Source: Clostridiaceae bacterium (GTDB taxonomy: Bacteria > Bacillota > Clostridia > Oscillospirales > Acutalibacteraceae). From it: DNA of 14,381 nt. The stretch lies in the NCBI GenBank assembly GCA_016302625.1, contig JAEDNG010000011.1:1-14381 (forward strand). Direction: 5' to 3'. The position numbers were made by a program, and so were the translations under genes. Every line of letters starts with the position of its first letter. The first letter of the stretch is position 1. Shown piece by piece: positions 6,428-14,381 of the stretch. Below the pieces are notes generated by a model. The model saw only the letters and a list, made by a program, of their open reading frames with translations, made no database searches and was not told the origin of the DNA.

Positions 6428-9400
6428 TCCCACGCCCGAACAGCAGTCGGCTATAAACGAAAGAGGTAATATTCTCGTTTCCGCCGCGGCGGGGTCGGGT
6501 AAAACGGCGGTGCTTGTTGAACGCGTCGCCGACAGGTTGACAGACAAGGTAAATCCCATTAACGCCGACCGCCTTTTGATAGTTACCTTTACGAACGCCG
6601 CCGCCGCCGAAATGCGGACGCGCATTGAAAAAAGGCTTGACGCAGAGTGCAGGGCAAACCCCGACGATATCGGCTTGCTTAGGCAAAGACAGCTTTTAGG
6701 CAGTGCTAAAATCTGCACGATTGACTCCTTTTGCATTGACCTTGTAAGGGAAAATTTTGATAAGGCGGGAGTATCTCCCGATTTTAAAATGAGCGACGGA
6801 TATTCGCTGACTCCGGTAGACGAGGCGGTTTTATCCGAGCTTTTAAACCGCCGATATGAGGAAAACGATCCGGTATTTTTTGAGCTTTTGGATATTGTGG
6901 GTGCTGAATACGACGACGGGAATTTTTCGGATTTTATCCTTAAAATTTACGATTACAGCCGCCAACTGCCATTCCCCGAAAAATGGTTTAGCGAACTGCC
7001 CGAAATGTATAACGGCGGAGTATTTTCGCCCGAAAATGAATGGTATAAATATGCCGTTAATACCGCTGTTTCTACCGCCGAAAAAATGCGCGGTCTTATT
7101 TCCGAAACGGTTGATATTATCACGGGTGACGAAAAAACCGCTCAAAAATATCTTCCCGATTTTATGCTTGCCGCCGAGATGACGGACGAGCTTTACGAAA
7201 AGACCTTAACGCGGGATTGGGACACGGTTTATTCCGCTGTAAACGCTTTTAATTTGCCCTCGCTTACAAGAGGAAACGGACTTACAGGTATTCCGCAGGC
7301 GGCGGCAGGAAAGCTTGCGTGGGACTATTTAGGCAAGGATATAGAGCATTTAAAGCGGCTGTTTTACGGCGACTTAAAGCTATTAAACAGCCAGTTTAAA
7401 AAGCTTTATGAGCCTGTAAAGCTATTGTCGGAGCTTTTGTGTGAGTTCCAAAATAACCTTTTCGAGGAATATCTGCGCCGCGGCACATTCACCTTTCACA
7501 ATACCGAGCATTTGGCGTTAAAGCTGTTAATCGAGGGCGGAGAAGAATTTTGCGGCCGCTATGACGAGGTAATGGTCGACGAATATCAGGACACCAACGA
7601 TTTGCAGGATATGCTTTTTAACGTCCTTTCGGACGGCGGCAAAAAGCTTTTCGCGGTCGGTGATGTAAAACAGAGCATTTACGGCTTCAGGGGCGCCAAT
7701 CCCGAAAATTTCATGCGCAAGAAAAACGCCGCCGTTCCTGTGGAAAAAGCTAAAGACGGCGAGCCTAAAAAAATCATTCTCGGCTGTAATTTCCGCTGTC
7801 GGGCGGAGGTCTGCGAGTACATAAATTATTTTTTCCATTGTCTTATGACCGAAAATACCGGAAGCATTGTGTATAACGACGAGGAAAAGCTGATACCCGC
7901 GGCAGAGTACCCCGCAATTTCGGAAATACCCGTAAGCCTTGACATAATTAGCTTTAAGGGAAGCGCAGAGGAGCGCCTTAAAGCCGAGGCAGTCCACATT
8001 GCGGAATTTATAAATAAAACCGTAAACTCAAAAGAATGTATAAGGGTAGACAAGGACACTTTAAGAAAAGCGAGCTACGGTGATTTTACAATTTTGCTTC
8101 GCTCGCCTAAAGCCAAAGCGCCTGTTATTGCCGAGGTTTTAAAGGAAAACGGCATACCCGTAAACTTTACGCTTGACGGCTTTGCCGAAACCAATGAAAT
8201 TTCTGTGTTTTTGTCGCTTTTAAAGGTTATCGACAATCCCGAATCGGATATTGAACTGCTAACAGTCATGATGTCGCCGATTTTCGGCTTTACCTGCGAG
8301 GAAGCGGCGCAGATACGCATAAACCGCCGCGATGGCTCGCTTTATTCGGCAGTTGTCTTTTCCTCGGAAAACGGTAACGCTCACTGCAAGGAAATGCTTG
8401 ATACACTGCAAAAATACCGTATAATCGGCGCGGTAACACCTTTGGACAGGCTTATATCCCGCTTACTTGCCGAAACCGATTATCTTAACACCGTCTCTGC
8501 GTCTGAGGGCGGAGAAAGGCGCAGAAATAATCTGTTGCTGCTTTGCGATTATGCAAAACAATACGCCGCAGACAGTGTCGGCAGTATCGGCGGCTTTGTT
8601 AAATATATTTTAAAGCAATCGGAGAACGGAATGAAATCGGCGGCTGTGTCTGCGGGCGGGGATACGGTAAAAATTATGAGTATTCACGCGTCAAAGGGGC
8701 TGCAGTTTCCGGTCTGCATTGTCGCGGACACGTCGGCAGAGTTTAACGACAGCGACGCGAGAAGTAACACGCTCTATTCTTCAAAAAGCGGTATAGGATT
8801 TAAATATTTTGACGAGGCTTCCGCTCAAAAGCTTTCAACAGTAGGCAAAGAGGTTATTACCGACGAGATAAGAAAGCAGGCGTCCGAAGAGGAACTGCGG
8901 CTTTTATACGTCGCAATGACCAGAACGCAGGACAGGCTGATGTTTACCGCCTCATTTAATGACGCGGATAAAACGGTTGCAGACTGCCGCTTTGCGGCGC
9001 TGTTGTCAGCAGGGAAGACAGACACTTTACTTTCCCGCGCTAAATCCTACGCCAAGTGGCTTTTGCTTACCTCTATTTTCCACCCGGACGGAAAGGAACT
9101 GCGACTAAGCGGCACAAATATTATTCCCGCCGATACTAAAAGCCGGATAAGCATAAATATTTTTTATCCGGAAATCGGTGAAAGTATTTCCGGGGAAATA
9201 ATCGGAGAGGAATATATACCCGACGAAACTTTAACGCAAAAAATCCAAGAAAGCATAGATTATAACTATCCGTATTCGCCGCTTTTGAGCATTGAGGCAA
9301 AAAGCTCGGTTTCTGCACTTGCCAACAAGGCCGAAAGCGAAAAATACGCTTTTTCGGCGCGCCCGTCCTTTATGAGCGACGGCGGAATAACCGCGGCGGA

Positions 9401-9896
9401 GCGCGGAACCGCAATGCACAAGGTCATTGAATTTATAGATTTTGAAAAAACCGACGATTTAGAGACCGAAATTGAAAGGCTCTATGAGTGGCAGTTTATT
9501 TCCGAGCGCGAAATGAAGGCAGTAAGCAGGGAAAAGCTAAAAGCATTTTTTGAAAGCGATTTGTTTGCAAGAATTAAGCAATCTCCGCTTGTAAAACGCG
9601 AAATGCGGTTTTTAACCGAGCTTGAGGCTAAAAAAATCGATCCGTCGCTTGACAGCCGCTTTGAGGGTGAAATGATTGTAGTTCAGGGCGCGGTTGACCT
9701 TTGCTTCGAGGAAAACGGCGGTATAACCGTTCTCGATTTCAAAACCGACCGTGTAGTCGATATTAAGCGGTTAGCCGAGACCTACGGCGAACAGCTTTCG
9801 ATTTACGCTTCTGCCTGCGAAAAGATATTTGAAAAGCCTGTTCTTAAAAAAATAATATATTCTTTTGCCTTATCCGATTACATCGAAATTTATTGA
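6417..9896 (+). CDS. addA: ATP-dependent helicase/nuclease subunit A (AddA)
   Basis: The 1159-residue product is the motor and nuclease subunit AddA, a UvrD/RecB-like superfamily 1A helicase moving 3'-5'. Motifs appear in order: Q motif TPEQQSAI (6-13), Walker A SAAAGSGKT (22-30), Ia LLIVTFTNA (53-61), Walker B VDEYQDTN (387-394, with D388 and E389), III GDVKQSIYGFRG (415-426), IV LGCNFR, V MSIHASKGLQFP, and VI LLYVAMTRTQDR (829-840, with R836). The C-terminal RecB-type nuclease has ERGTAMHK (H1001), GAVDL (D1094) and VLDFKTDR (D1107, K1109), so it should be active. Both AddA and AddB therefore keep a nuclease site, as expected for AddAB. The ATG lies inside the end of addB after an AGGGGGAAG site, indicating translational coupling. 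No terminator hairpin is visible after the stop, before the rnf promoter. Confidence 0.97.
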   Translation: MAFNPTPEQQSAINERGNILVSAAAGSGKTAVLVERVADRLTDKVNPINADRLLIVTFTNAAAAEMRTRIEKRLDAECRANPDDIGLLRQRQLLGSAKICTIDSFCIDLVRENFDKAGVSPDFKMSDGYSLTPVDEAVLSELLNRRYEENDPVFFELLDIVGAEYDDGNFSDFILKIYDYSRQLPFPEKWFSELPEMYNGGVFSPENEWYKYAVNTAVSTAEKMRGLISETVDIITGDEKTAQKYLPDFMLAAEMTDELYEKTLTRDWDTVYSAVNAFNLPSLTRGNGLTGIPQAAAGKLAWDYLGKDIEHLKRLFYGDLKLLNSQFKKLYEPVKLLSELLCEFQNNLFEEYLRRGTFTFHNTEHLALKLLIEGGEEFCGRYDEVMVDEYQDTNDLQDMLFNVLSDGGKKLFAVGDVKQSIYGFRGANPENFMRKKNAAVPVEKAKDGEPKKIILGCNFRCRAEVCEYINYFFHCLMTENTGSIVYNDEEKLIPAAEYPAISEIPVSLDIISFKGSAEERLKAEAVHIAEFINKTVNSKECIRVDKDTLRKASYGDFTILLRSPKAKAPVIAEVLKENGIPVNFTLDGFAETNEISVFLSLLKVIDNPESDIELLTVMMSPIFGFTCEEAAQIRINRRDGSLYSAVVFSSENGNAHCKEMLDTLQKYRIIGAVTPLDRLISRLLAETDYLNTVSASEGGERRRNNLLLLCDYAKQYAADSVGSIGGFVKYILKQSENGMKSAAVSAGGDTVKIMSIHASKGLQFPVCIVADTSAEFNDSDARSNTLYSSKSGIGFKYFDEASAQKLSTVGKEVITDEIRKQASEEELRLLYVAMTRTQDRLMFTASFNDADKTVADCRFAALLSAGKTDTLLSRAKSYAKWLLLTSIFHPDGKELRLSGTNIIPADTKSRISINIFYPEIGESISGEIIGEEYIPDETLTQKIQESIDYNYPYSPLLSIEAKSSVSALANKAESEKYAFSARPSFMSDGGITAAERGTAMHKVIEFIDFEKTDDLETEIERLYEWQFISEREMKAVSREKLKAFFESDLFARIKQSPLVKREMRFLTELEAKKIDPSLDSRFEGEMIVVQGAVDLCFEENGGITVLDFKTDRVVDIKRLAETYGEQLSIYASACEKIFEKPVLKKIIYSFALSDYIEIY

Positions 9897-9908
9897 TTAT
9901 AATTATTC

Positions 9909-9937
9909 TTGAAAAAAATGCCTGAATATAGTAAAAT
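9909..9937 (+). promoter_or_regulatory. Sigma-A promoter of the rnf operon
   Basis: TTGAAA (9909-9914) and TAAAAT (9932-9937) are separated by exactly 17 bases, 12 bases after the addA stop. The predicted start near 9944 gives a leader of about 30 bases. The TTG of this -35 box opens an in-frame extension of rnfC and could be mistaken for a start codon. Confidence 0.8.
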
Positions 9938-9974
9938 ATTAAGGTATAAAATTTTTCTTCAAAGGGGAAGAATT

Positions 9975-11306
9975 ATGAAAGGGAAAGAAAGAATACTGCG
10001 GCCGGCAGGGCGTATTCACGGCGGAATACTTTTGCCGCATTTAAAGGGTACCGCAGATTTGGAATCGGTAGTTATGCCGCCTCCGGCTGTTGTTAAAATT
10101 CCGATGCTTCAGCATATCGGCGCTCCTGCTGAGCCGACGGTAAAGCCCGGGGACAAAGTCTTTGTCGGCACTCTTATCGGCAAGGAGTCGGGCTTTGTCA
10201 GCGCTCCGGTACATTCGAGTGTTTCGGGAACCGTTAAAGCGATAGAGGACACGGCGGTCGGCGGCAGAAATACCAAATGCGTGGTTATCGAATCGGACGG
10301 ACTTATGGAAAAGGACCCTGATTTAAAGCCGTTTGAGGTAAAATCAAAGGCGGATATCGCATTAGCCGCAGAACGCTGCGGCTTGGTGGGACTCGGGGGT
10401 GCCGGTTTTCCGACTAAAGTCAAGCTTTCGGTTAAAGACGAAACACCGATTGACACCCTTATAATAAACGGCGCGGAATGTGAGCCGTACATCACAAGCG
10501 ACTACCGCGAGTGTATGGAAAAATACGACGACGTGATAGAGGGTATTTATTTTTTAAAGGAAAAGCTTAATATTGACAGGGTAATTATCTGCATTGAAAG
10601 CAATAAGGAAAAGGCGATTAATAAGCTTTACACAATCGCCGCGGATAAGCGCGACAAAGACGATACCGTAAAGCTTATGAAGCTGCCGACGAGCTATCCG
10701 CAGGGTGCGGAAAAGGTTATAATTTATTCTGCAACCGGAAGAAAGGTTCCTGCCGGTAAGCTTCCGAGCGACGTCGGCTGTATTGTGATGAATATAACCA
10801 GTATTGCCACCCTTTACCGTTTTATTAAAACAGGTATGCCGCTTGTATCAAAACGCATTACCGTTGACGGTACTGCGGTAAAAGAGCCCAAAAATATTAT
10901 TGCGCCGATAGGTACTTCGATAAAGGACGTTCTGGAATTTGCGGGCGGAATTTCAGAGGACGCGTCCGAGGTGATTTTCGGCGGCCCGATGATGGGGGTT
11001 GACTCCTGCGATATCAACTCTGTGGTCGAAAAGCGCACAAACGCTCTTACGGTCATGCGCGAGGAGATAAAGCTGCCTGCCGTCACACCGTGCATTCGCT
11101 GCGGAAGATGCGCGAGAGCATGTCCTATGAATTTATATCCAGCGTCTGTTGAGGCGGCGGTTGATCACGGTTTCACCGAAAAGCTTAAAAAGCTAAACGT
11201 CAATTACTGCATGGAATGCGGGAGCTGTTCGTTCGTATGCCCCGCAAAGCGGCCGCTTACGCAGGTTATGCGCCTTGCGAAAGCCGAGCTTAGGAGGGAA
11301 AAGTGA
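9975..11306 (+). CDS. rnfC: Rnf complex subunit C, NADH-side electron input/output subunit
   Basis: RnfC (443 residues from this start) is the cytoplasmic peripheral subunit of the Rnf ferredoxin:NAD+ oxidoreductase and carries the NAD(H) and FMN site. A barrel-sandwich-like N-terminal region (about 30-105) precedes a NuoF-like Rossmann domain with the glycine-rich GLVGLGGAGFPTK (136-148) and INGAECEPY shortly after. An SLBB-type region follows, then two 4Fe-4S motifs: C373, C376, C379, C383 and C412, C415, C418, C422. The chosen ATG follows AAGGGGAAG at 9962-9970. An upstream in-frame TTG at 9909 is rejected because it is the promoter's -35 box and lies upstream of the predicted transcription start. 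It is the first gene of the operon, consistent with the usual clostridial order C-D-G-E-A-B. Confidence 0.95.
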   Translation: MKGKERILRPAGRIHGGILLPHLKGTADLESVVMPPPAVVKIPMLQHIGAPAEPTVKPGDKVFVGTLIGKESGFVSAPVHSSVSGTVKAIEDTAVGGRNTKCVVIESDGLMEKDPDLKPFEVKSKADIALAAERCGLVGLGGAGFPTKVKLSVKDETPIDTLIINGAECEPYITSDYRECMEKYDDVIEGIYFLKEKLNIDRVIICIESNKEKAINKLYTIAADKRDKDDTVKLMKLPTSYPQGAEKVIIYSATGRKVPAGKLPSDVGCIVMNITSIATLYRFIKTGMPLVSKRITVDGTAVKEPKNIIAPIGTSIKDVLEFAGGISEDASEVIFGGPMMGVDSCDINSVVEKRTNALTVMREEIKLPAVTPCIRCGRCARACPMNLYPASVEAAVDHGFTEKLKKLNVNYCMECGSCSFVCPAKRPLTQVMRLAKAELRREK

Positions 11307-11307
11307 T

Positions 11308-12243
11308 ATGAAAGATATTTTAACGGTATCGTCATCGCCGCACCTTAGGCATACCGATACTACGCGCGGCATAATGTCTGACGTTGTTATAGCGCTTTCT
11401 CCCGCCGCGGTTTACGGTTGTATCCTTTTCGGCTGGCGCGCCGCCGCTGTGCTTGCGGTTTGTATTGCCTTTGCGGTGTTAAGCGAATTTGTATGGGAAA
11501 AGGCGCTTAAAAAGCCTGTTACCGTCGGTGATATGTCTGCGGTCGTTACGGGACTGCTTCTTGGAATGAATCTTCCGTCAACAATTCCGCTGTGGCAGGC
11601 GGCAATAGGAAGTATCGCCGCGATTATAGTTGTTAAGCAGATGTTCGGCGGTATAGGCTGTAACTTTGCAAATCCCGCGATTGCCGCGAGAATTATACTT
11701 CTTGTCTCTTTCCCGGCGTCCATGACAAAGTTTGCCGAGCCGATTTCCGACGCGGTGACCTCTGCTACTCCTCTTGCCGCCGAGAACGGTACATATACAC
11801 TTAAAGAGCTGTTTTTCGGTATGCATTCGGGGTCGATAGGTGAGACCTCGGCGTTTTTACTGCTTGTAGGCGGCGTTTATCTTATACTTCGACGCGTTAT
11901 TTCACCTGTAATTCCCGCCTGCTTTATAGGCACAGTGGCTCTTCTTTCGCTTATTTCCGGCGAAAATCTCGCGGTTTCGGTTTTCGGAGGAGGGCTTATG
12001 ATTGGAGCTGTGTTTATGGCTACCGACTATACCACAAGCCCCGTGACAACCCTCGGAAAGGCTGTTTTTGCGGTAGGCTGCGGTCTTATTACCTTTATAA
12101 TCAGAAAATTCGGCGCACTGCCGGAGGGCGTTTCATATTCGATACTGCTTATGAATATTCTCGTTCCTCATATTAACCGTTTTACGCTTGCAAAGCCGTT
12201 CGGTTTTGTAAAGCCGGTAAAGGAGGATGCGAAAAATGCCTAA
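11308..12243 (+). CDS. rnfD: Rnf complex subunit D, flavinylated membrane subunit
   Basis: RnfD (311 residues) is a polytopic membrane subunit, homologous to NqrB, that carries covalent FMN on the electron path. The sequence is strongly hydrophobic with several predicted helices. It shows the family stretches SPHLRHTDTTRGIM at the N-terminus, GGIGCNFANPAIAAR around residues 112-126, and VTSATPLA, in which T154 corresponds to the threonine that takes FMN by a phosphoester bond. The later GAVFMATDYTTSPVT segment is also typical. The ATG comes one base after the rnfC stop, behind TAGGAGGGA at 11291-11299. An in-frame TTG 33 bases earlier lies inside rnfC and lacks such a site. The end overlaps rnfG by 8 bases. 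Flavinylation would need an ApbE transferase encoded elsewhere. Confidence 0.95.
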   Translation: MKDILTVSSSPHLRHTDTTRGIMSDVVIALSPAAVYGCILFGWRAAAVLAVCIAFAVLSEFVWEKALKKPVTVGDMSAVVTGLLLGMNLPSTIPLWQAAIGSIAAIIVVKQMFGGIGCNFANPAIAARIILLVSFPASMTKFAEPISDAVTSATPLAAENGTYTLKELFFGMHSGSIGETSAFLLLVGGVYLILRRVISPVIPACFIGTVALLSLISGENLAVSVFGGGLMIGAVFMATDYTTSPVTTLGKAVFAVGCGLITFIIRKFGALPEGVSYSILLMNILVPHINRFTLAKPFGFVKPVKEDAKNA

Positions 12244-12862
12244 GCTTACCGAGCTTATTAAGAAAAATAAAAAGGATATTATAATTCCGGTCGCGGTACT
12301 GTTAGCCATTTGTATTGTAATTCCGCTGGCACTTTCTCTTACCAATAAAATAACTGTAGACCGTATTGCGGAATTAGAGGAGAAAAACAGCGCGGCGACA
12401 ATGGAAAGCTTAATTAAAGCCGATACCTTTGAAAAGTCGAAATTTAAGGACAGCGAAACGGAATTTGAGTATTTCGTAGCGGTTAGGGACGGCGAGACCG
12501 CGGGCTATATATTCAAAACCTCGGAAAAAGGTTACGGCGGAGCGGTTTCTGTTATGACCGCAGTAAATCCCGACGGAACTGTTAAGTCGGTTGCTATTCT
12601 GGACGTTTCCAATGAAACGCCGGGGCTTGGTCAGAACGCCGCAAAGGAAAGCTTTTATTCGCAGTATTCCGGCAAAAAAAGCGGTATATCTCTGCTTAAA
12701 AACGGCGCGGATTCGGACAAAAACGAAGTAAACGCCGTGACTGGGGCTACAATTACCTCGACCGCTGTTAATAAAGCGGTAAATAAAGCGCTCCAAAATT
12801 TTAAAACGCTTGATTTAAGCTATGCCGATGAGCAGGGGGAGGCGACTGACAGTGAAGAATAA
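12236..12862 (+). CDS. rnfG: Rnf complex subunit G, flavinylated electron-transfer subunit
   Basis: RnfG (208 residues) is an NqrC homologue with one N-terminal membrane helix (about 14-36) and a globular FMN-binding domain on the outer face. The family features are YGGAVSVMTAV, the segment ending ETPGLGQNA, and the flavinylation motif TGATITST at 169-176, where T172 is the expected attachment residue. Two ATGs are possible. The first, at 12227, abuts AGGAGG (12221-12226) with no spacer. The second, at 12236, has a 9-base spacer and is chosen. The gene overlaps rnfD by 8 bases and rnfE by 11, so expression of the membrane subunits is probably coupled. Confidence 0.94.
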   Translation: MPKLTELIKKNKKDIIIPVAVLLAICIVIPLALSLTNKITVDRIAELEEKNSAATMESLIKADTFEKSKFKDSETEFEYFVAVRDGETAGYIFKTSEKGYGGAVSVMTAVNPDGTVKSVAILDVSNETPGLGQNAAKESFYSQYSGKKSGISLLKNGADSDKNEVNAVTGATITSTAVNKAVNKALQNFKTLDLSYADEQGEATDSEE

Positions 12863-13553
12863 TAAATATTCAGGTTATTTTACAAACGGAATAGTAAAGG
12901 AAAATCCGGTGCTTCGCTTGGTGCTCGGCACCTGCCCGACTTTGGCTGTCACGACCGCCGCGATAAACGGTATCGGTATGGGACTTTCGGCAACCCTGGT
13001 TTTGGTCTGCTCTAATCTTGTAATTTCTCTGCTTCGCAACGTCATTCCCGACAAGGTGCGTATTCCGGCATTTATTACGATTATCGCCGGCTTTGTAAGC
13101 GTTGTGCAGATGCTTGTAAAGGCGTTTCTTCCGTCGATTGACAAGGCGCTGGGAATTTATCTTCCGCTTATTGTTGTAAACTGTATAATTTTAGCCCGCG
13201 CAGAGATGTTTGCTTCTAAAAACTCGGTGCTCCCGAGCGTCCTTGACGGGCTTGGAATGGGCGTCGGCTTTACGGCGGTGCTTACCCTTATGGGCGCAAT
13301 CCGCGAGCTTTTGGGCGCGGGAACGATTTTCTCACTGCCTGTAACCGCCAACTTTATCAGTCCTATGATTATTTTCCTTTTGCCGCCGGGCGGATTTTTC
13401 GTATTCGGTATGCTTGTCGCCGCTTCAAACGCAATTGCTAAAAAGAACGGCAAAAAGGCGGTTATGCATTTAGGCTGTGAAAGCTGTCCCTCAAAGGAAA
13501 TCTGCGGAAAAGCGGAATGTGTTAAAGAAGAGGAGGCAGGAGTAAATGAATAG
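12852..13553 (+). CDS. rnfE: Rnf complex subunit E, with a four-cysteine C-terminal tail
   Basis: RnfE (233 residues) is an integral membrane subunit related to NqrD. With RnfA it forms a pseudo-symmetric pair that, in solved Rnf/Nqr structures, holds a 2Fe-2S cluster in the membrane. The relevant cysteines are present: C28 in LGTCPTL and C111 in VVNCIIL. The core has about six helices, with PLIVVNC and GLGMGVGF typical of the family. The last 30 residues are polar and hold C209, C212, C218 and C223 (C-x2-C-x5-C-x4-C), which is not needed for the core fold. The start is a GTG 8 bases after GGGGGAGG (12836-12843). Earlier in-frame ATGs at 12822 and 12828 lie before that site and would add residues unlike RnfE. 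The gene overlaps rnfG by 11 bases and rnfA by 8. Confidence 0.93.
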   Translation: MKNNKYSGYFTNGIVKENPVLRLVLGTCPTLAVTTAAINGIGMGLSATLVLVCSNLVISLLRNVIPDKVRIPAFITIIAGFVSVVQMLVKAFLPSIDKALGIYLPLIVVNCIILARAEMFASKNSVLPSVLDGLGMGVGFTAVLTLMGAIRELLGAGTIFSLPVTANFISPMIIFLLPPGGFFVFGMLVAASNAIAKKNGKKAVMHLGCESCPSKEICGKAECVKEEEAGVNE

Positions 13554-14130
13554 TTCTACTACAATAGCCTCGATTTTACTGGCGGCGATACTTACCAACA
13601 ATATGGTACTGTCGAAATTCCTCGGAATTTGTCCGTTTTTGGGCGTATCTAAAAAAACGAACACCGCCTTTTCAATGAGCGTTGCCGTAACCCTTGTTAT
13701 GGTCGTGGCGACCGCTGTGACATGGCCGATTTATAACTATATTTTGGCTCCTGATTACACCTATCTTGAAACGATAGTCTTTATTCTCGTTATCGCGGCG
13801 ATAGTCCAGCTTATTGAAATATTTTTAAAACGCTACATAAAGCCTATATATAACGCTCTTGGAATATACCTACCGTTAATAACAACAAACTGCGCGGTAT
13901 TGGGTATTACCATGCTCAATATCACAAACGAGCTTAATTTCATTCAGTCCCTCTTTAACGCATTGGGCGCGGGGCTCGGCTTTATGCTTGCGATGCTTCT
14001 TTTCTCAGGAGTTCGTGAAAGGCTTGAAACCGCCGATGTTCCCGAATTTATGAAGGGACTTCCCGTCACCCTCGTCGCGGCGGCGCTTGTGTCGCTGTCG
14101 TTTTTAGGCTTTGCCGGAATAGGAGGTTAA
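13546..14130 (+). CDS. rnfA: Rnf complex subunit A
   Basis: RnfA (194 residues) is an integral membrane subunit related to NqrE and to its neighbour RnfE. It has about six hydrophobic helices and the paired half-site cysteines for the intramembrane 2Fe-2S cluster, C29 in LGICPFLGVS and C116 in TTNCAVLG. The N-terminal ILTNNMVLSKFLG and central GIYLPLITTNC stretches are diagnostic. Length matches the family. AGGAGG at 13531-13536 sits 9 bases before the ATG, inside the end of rnfE. The AGGAGG serving rnfB lies in the last codons of this gene. Confidence 0.96.
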   Translation: MNSSTTIASILLAAILTNNMVLSKFLGICPFLGVSKKTNTAFSMSVAVTLVMVVATAVTWPIYNYILAPDYTYLETIVFILVIAAIVQLIEIFLKRYIKPIYNALGIYLPLITTNCAVLGITMLNITNELNFIQSLFNALGAGLGFMLAMLLFSGVRERLETADVPEFMKGLPVTLVAAALVSLSFLGFAGIGG

Positions 14131-14134
14131 GCTG

Positions 14135-14381
14135 ATGGAAATTTTAATACCTGTTATTATTGTCGCGGTTATAGGACTTATTGCCGGAATAGGACTTTCT
14201 TTAGCCTCTAAATTCATGGCGGTGCCTGTCGATGAAAAGCAGGAAAAGGTGCGTGCGGCACTGCCGGGGGCTAACTGCGGCGCCTGCGGGTATTCCGGGT
14301 GCGACGGCTATGCCGCCGCCGTTGCCGCAGGTGAGGCGGCGCCCGACAAGTGCGCTCCCGGTGGAGCGACAGCCGCTGCGG
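14135..14381 (+). CDS. rnfB: Rnf complex subunit B, 5' part, cut by the window edge
   Basis: The first 82 codons of rnfB are present and the gene runs off the window. RnfB receives electrons from reduced ferredoxin through several iron-sulfur clusters. A single N-terminal membrane helix (about residues 3-25) is followed by the RnfB-specific cluster motif: C48, C51, C56 and C73 in ANCGACGYSGCDGYAAA and DKCAPGG. The 8-ferredoxin-type part expected downstream is not visible. The ATG is 8 bases after AGGAGG (14121-14126), which overlaps the end of rnfA, and 4 bases after the rnfA stop. Its position last after rnfA fits the clostridial rnfCDGEAB order. Confidence 0.95.
   Translation, partial: MEILIPVIIVAVIGLIAGIGLSLASKFMAVPVDEKQEKVRAALPGANCGACGYSGCDGYAAAVAAGEAAPDKCAPGGATAAA

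Noticed and set aside
6254..6736. 160-codon minus-strand frame across the addB/addA junction
   Set aside because: It is antisense to the conserved AddB cysteines and AddA Walker A loop, with no family resemblance.
7527..7997. 156-codon minus-strand frame within addA
   Set aside because: It is an antisense shadow of the helicase motifs II-IV region, with no start signals.
9909..9974. N-terminal extension of rnfC from TTG at 9909
   Set aside because: The TTG is part of a near-consensus -35 box, and the extension lies mostly upstream of the predicted transcript start. The ATG at 9975 has a strong ribosome binding site and matches RnfC N-termini.
11275..11307. Earlier TTG start for rnfD
   Set aside because: It lies inside rnfC without a ribosome binding site, whereas the ATG at 11308 follows TAGGAGGGA at proper spacing.
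1..14381. CRISPR arrays, tRNA or rRNA genes, insertion sequences, prophage or defence genes
   Set aside because: No spaced repeats, tRNA-like folds, transposase, integrase or defence motifs were found. The coding space is accounted for by the listed genes.

Overview
The window reads as chromosome of a spore-forming, probably anaerobic Firmicute, most likely class Clostridia. The evidence is a BofA-type sporulation protein, an AddAB helicase-nuclease pair (the Firmicute counterpart of RecBCD), an rnf operon in the clostridial order C-D-G-E-A-B, strong AGGAGG-type ribosome binding sites, and near-consensus sigma-A promoters. A family-level assignment cannot be made from sequence reading alone. 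No mobile elements, CRISPR arrays, tRNA or rRNA genes were seen, and coding density is high.

Layout. (1) 11-1125 (+): an RluB/RsuA-type pseudouridine synthase overlaps by ATGA a small cysteine-rich GNAT-like protein of unknown function. (2) 1141-1707 (-): the manganese exporter MntP converges on that pair. Its terminator overlaps its own stop codon, and it has a clear sigma-A promoter and a short leader with a terminator-like hairpin. (3) 1833-2591 (+): a membrane-anchored C39-like cysteine peptidase, divergent from mntP. It has no visible sigma-A promoter but a good sigma-G-like site, and is followed by a strong terminator. (4) 2777-3040 (+): a BofA-like two-helix membrane protein, which in Bacillus restrains pro-sigma-K processing. 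(5) 3059-9896 (+): a sigma-A promoter, a leader with a small hairpin and a two-copy repeat, then addB and addA overlapping by 11 nt. AddB has the Walker A loop, the nuclease site and all four Fe-S cysteines; AddA has the full UvrD-like helicase motif set and its own nuclease site. (6) 9909-14381 (+): a sigma-A promoter and the rnf operon, rnfC-rnfD-rnfG-rnfE-rnfA and the first 82 codons of rnfB, cut by the window edge. Rnf couples electron flow from reduced ferredoxin to NAD+ with export of Na+ or H+. All diagnostic cofactor residues in the visible part are present: two 4Fe-4S motifs in RnfC, flavinylation threonines in RnfD and RnfG, paired membrane cysteines in RnfE and RnfA, and the N-terminal Cys cluster of RnfB.

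Most of the window is housekeeping, and I see no convincing undescribed multi-gene system. The points most worth a second look are the four-cysteine tail on RnfE, the possible attenuator in the mntP leader, the sigma-G-like promoter of the C39-like peptidase beside a sporulation gene, and the structured repeat in the addBA leader.
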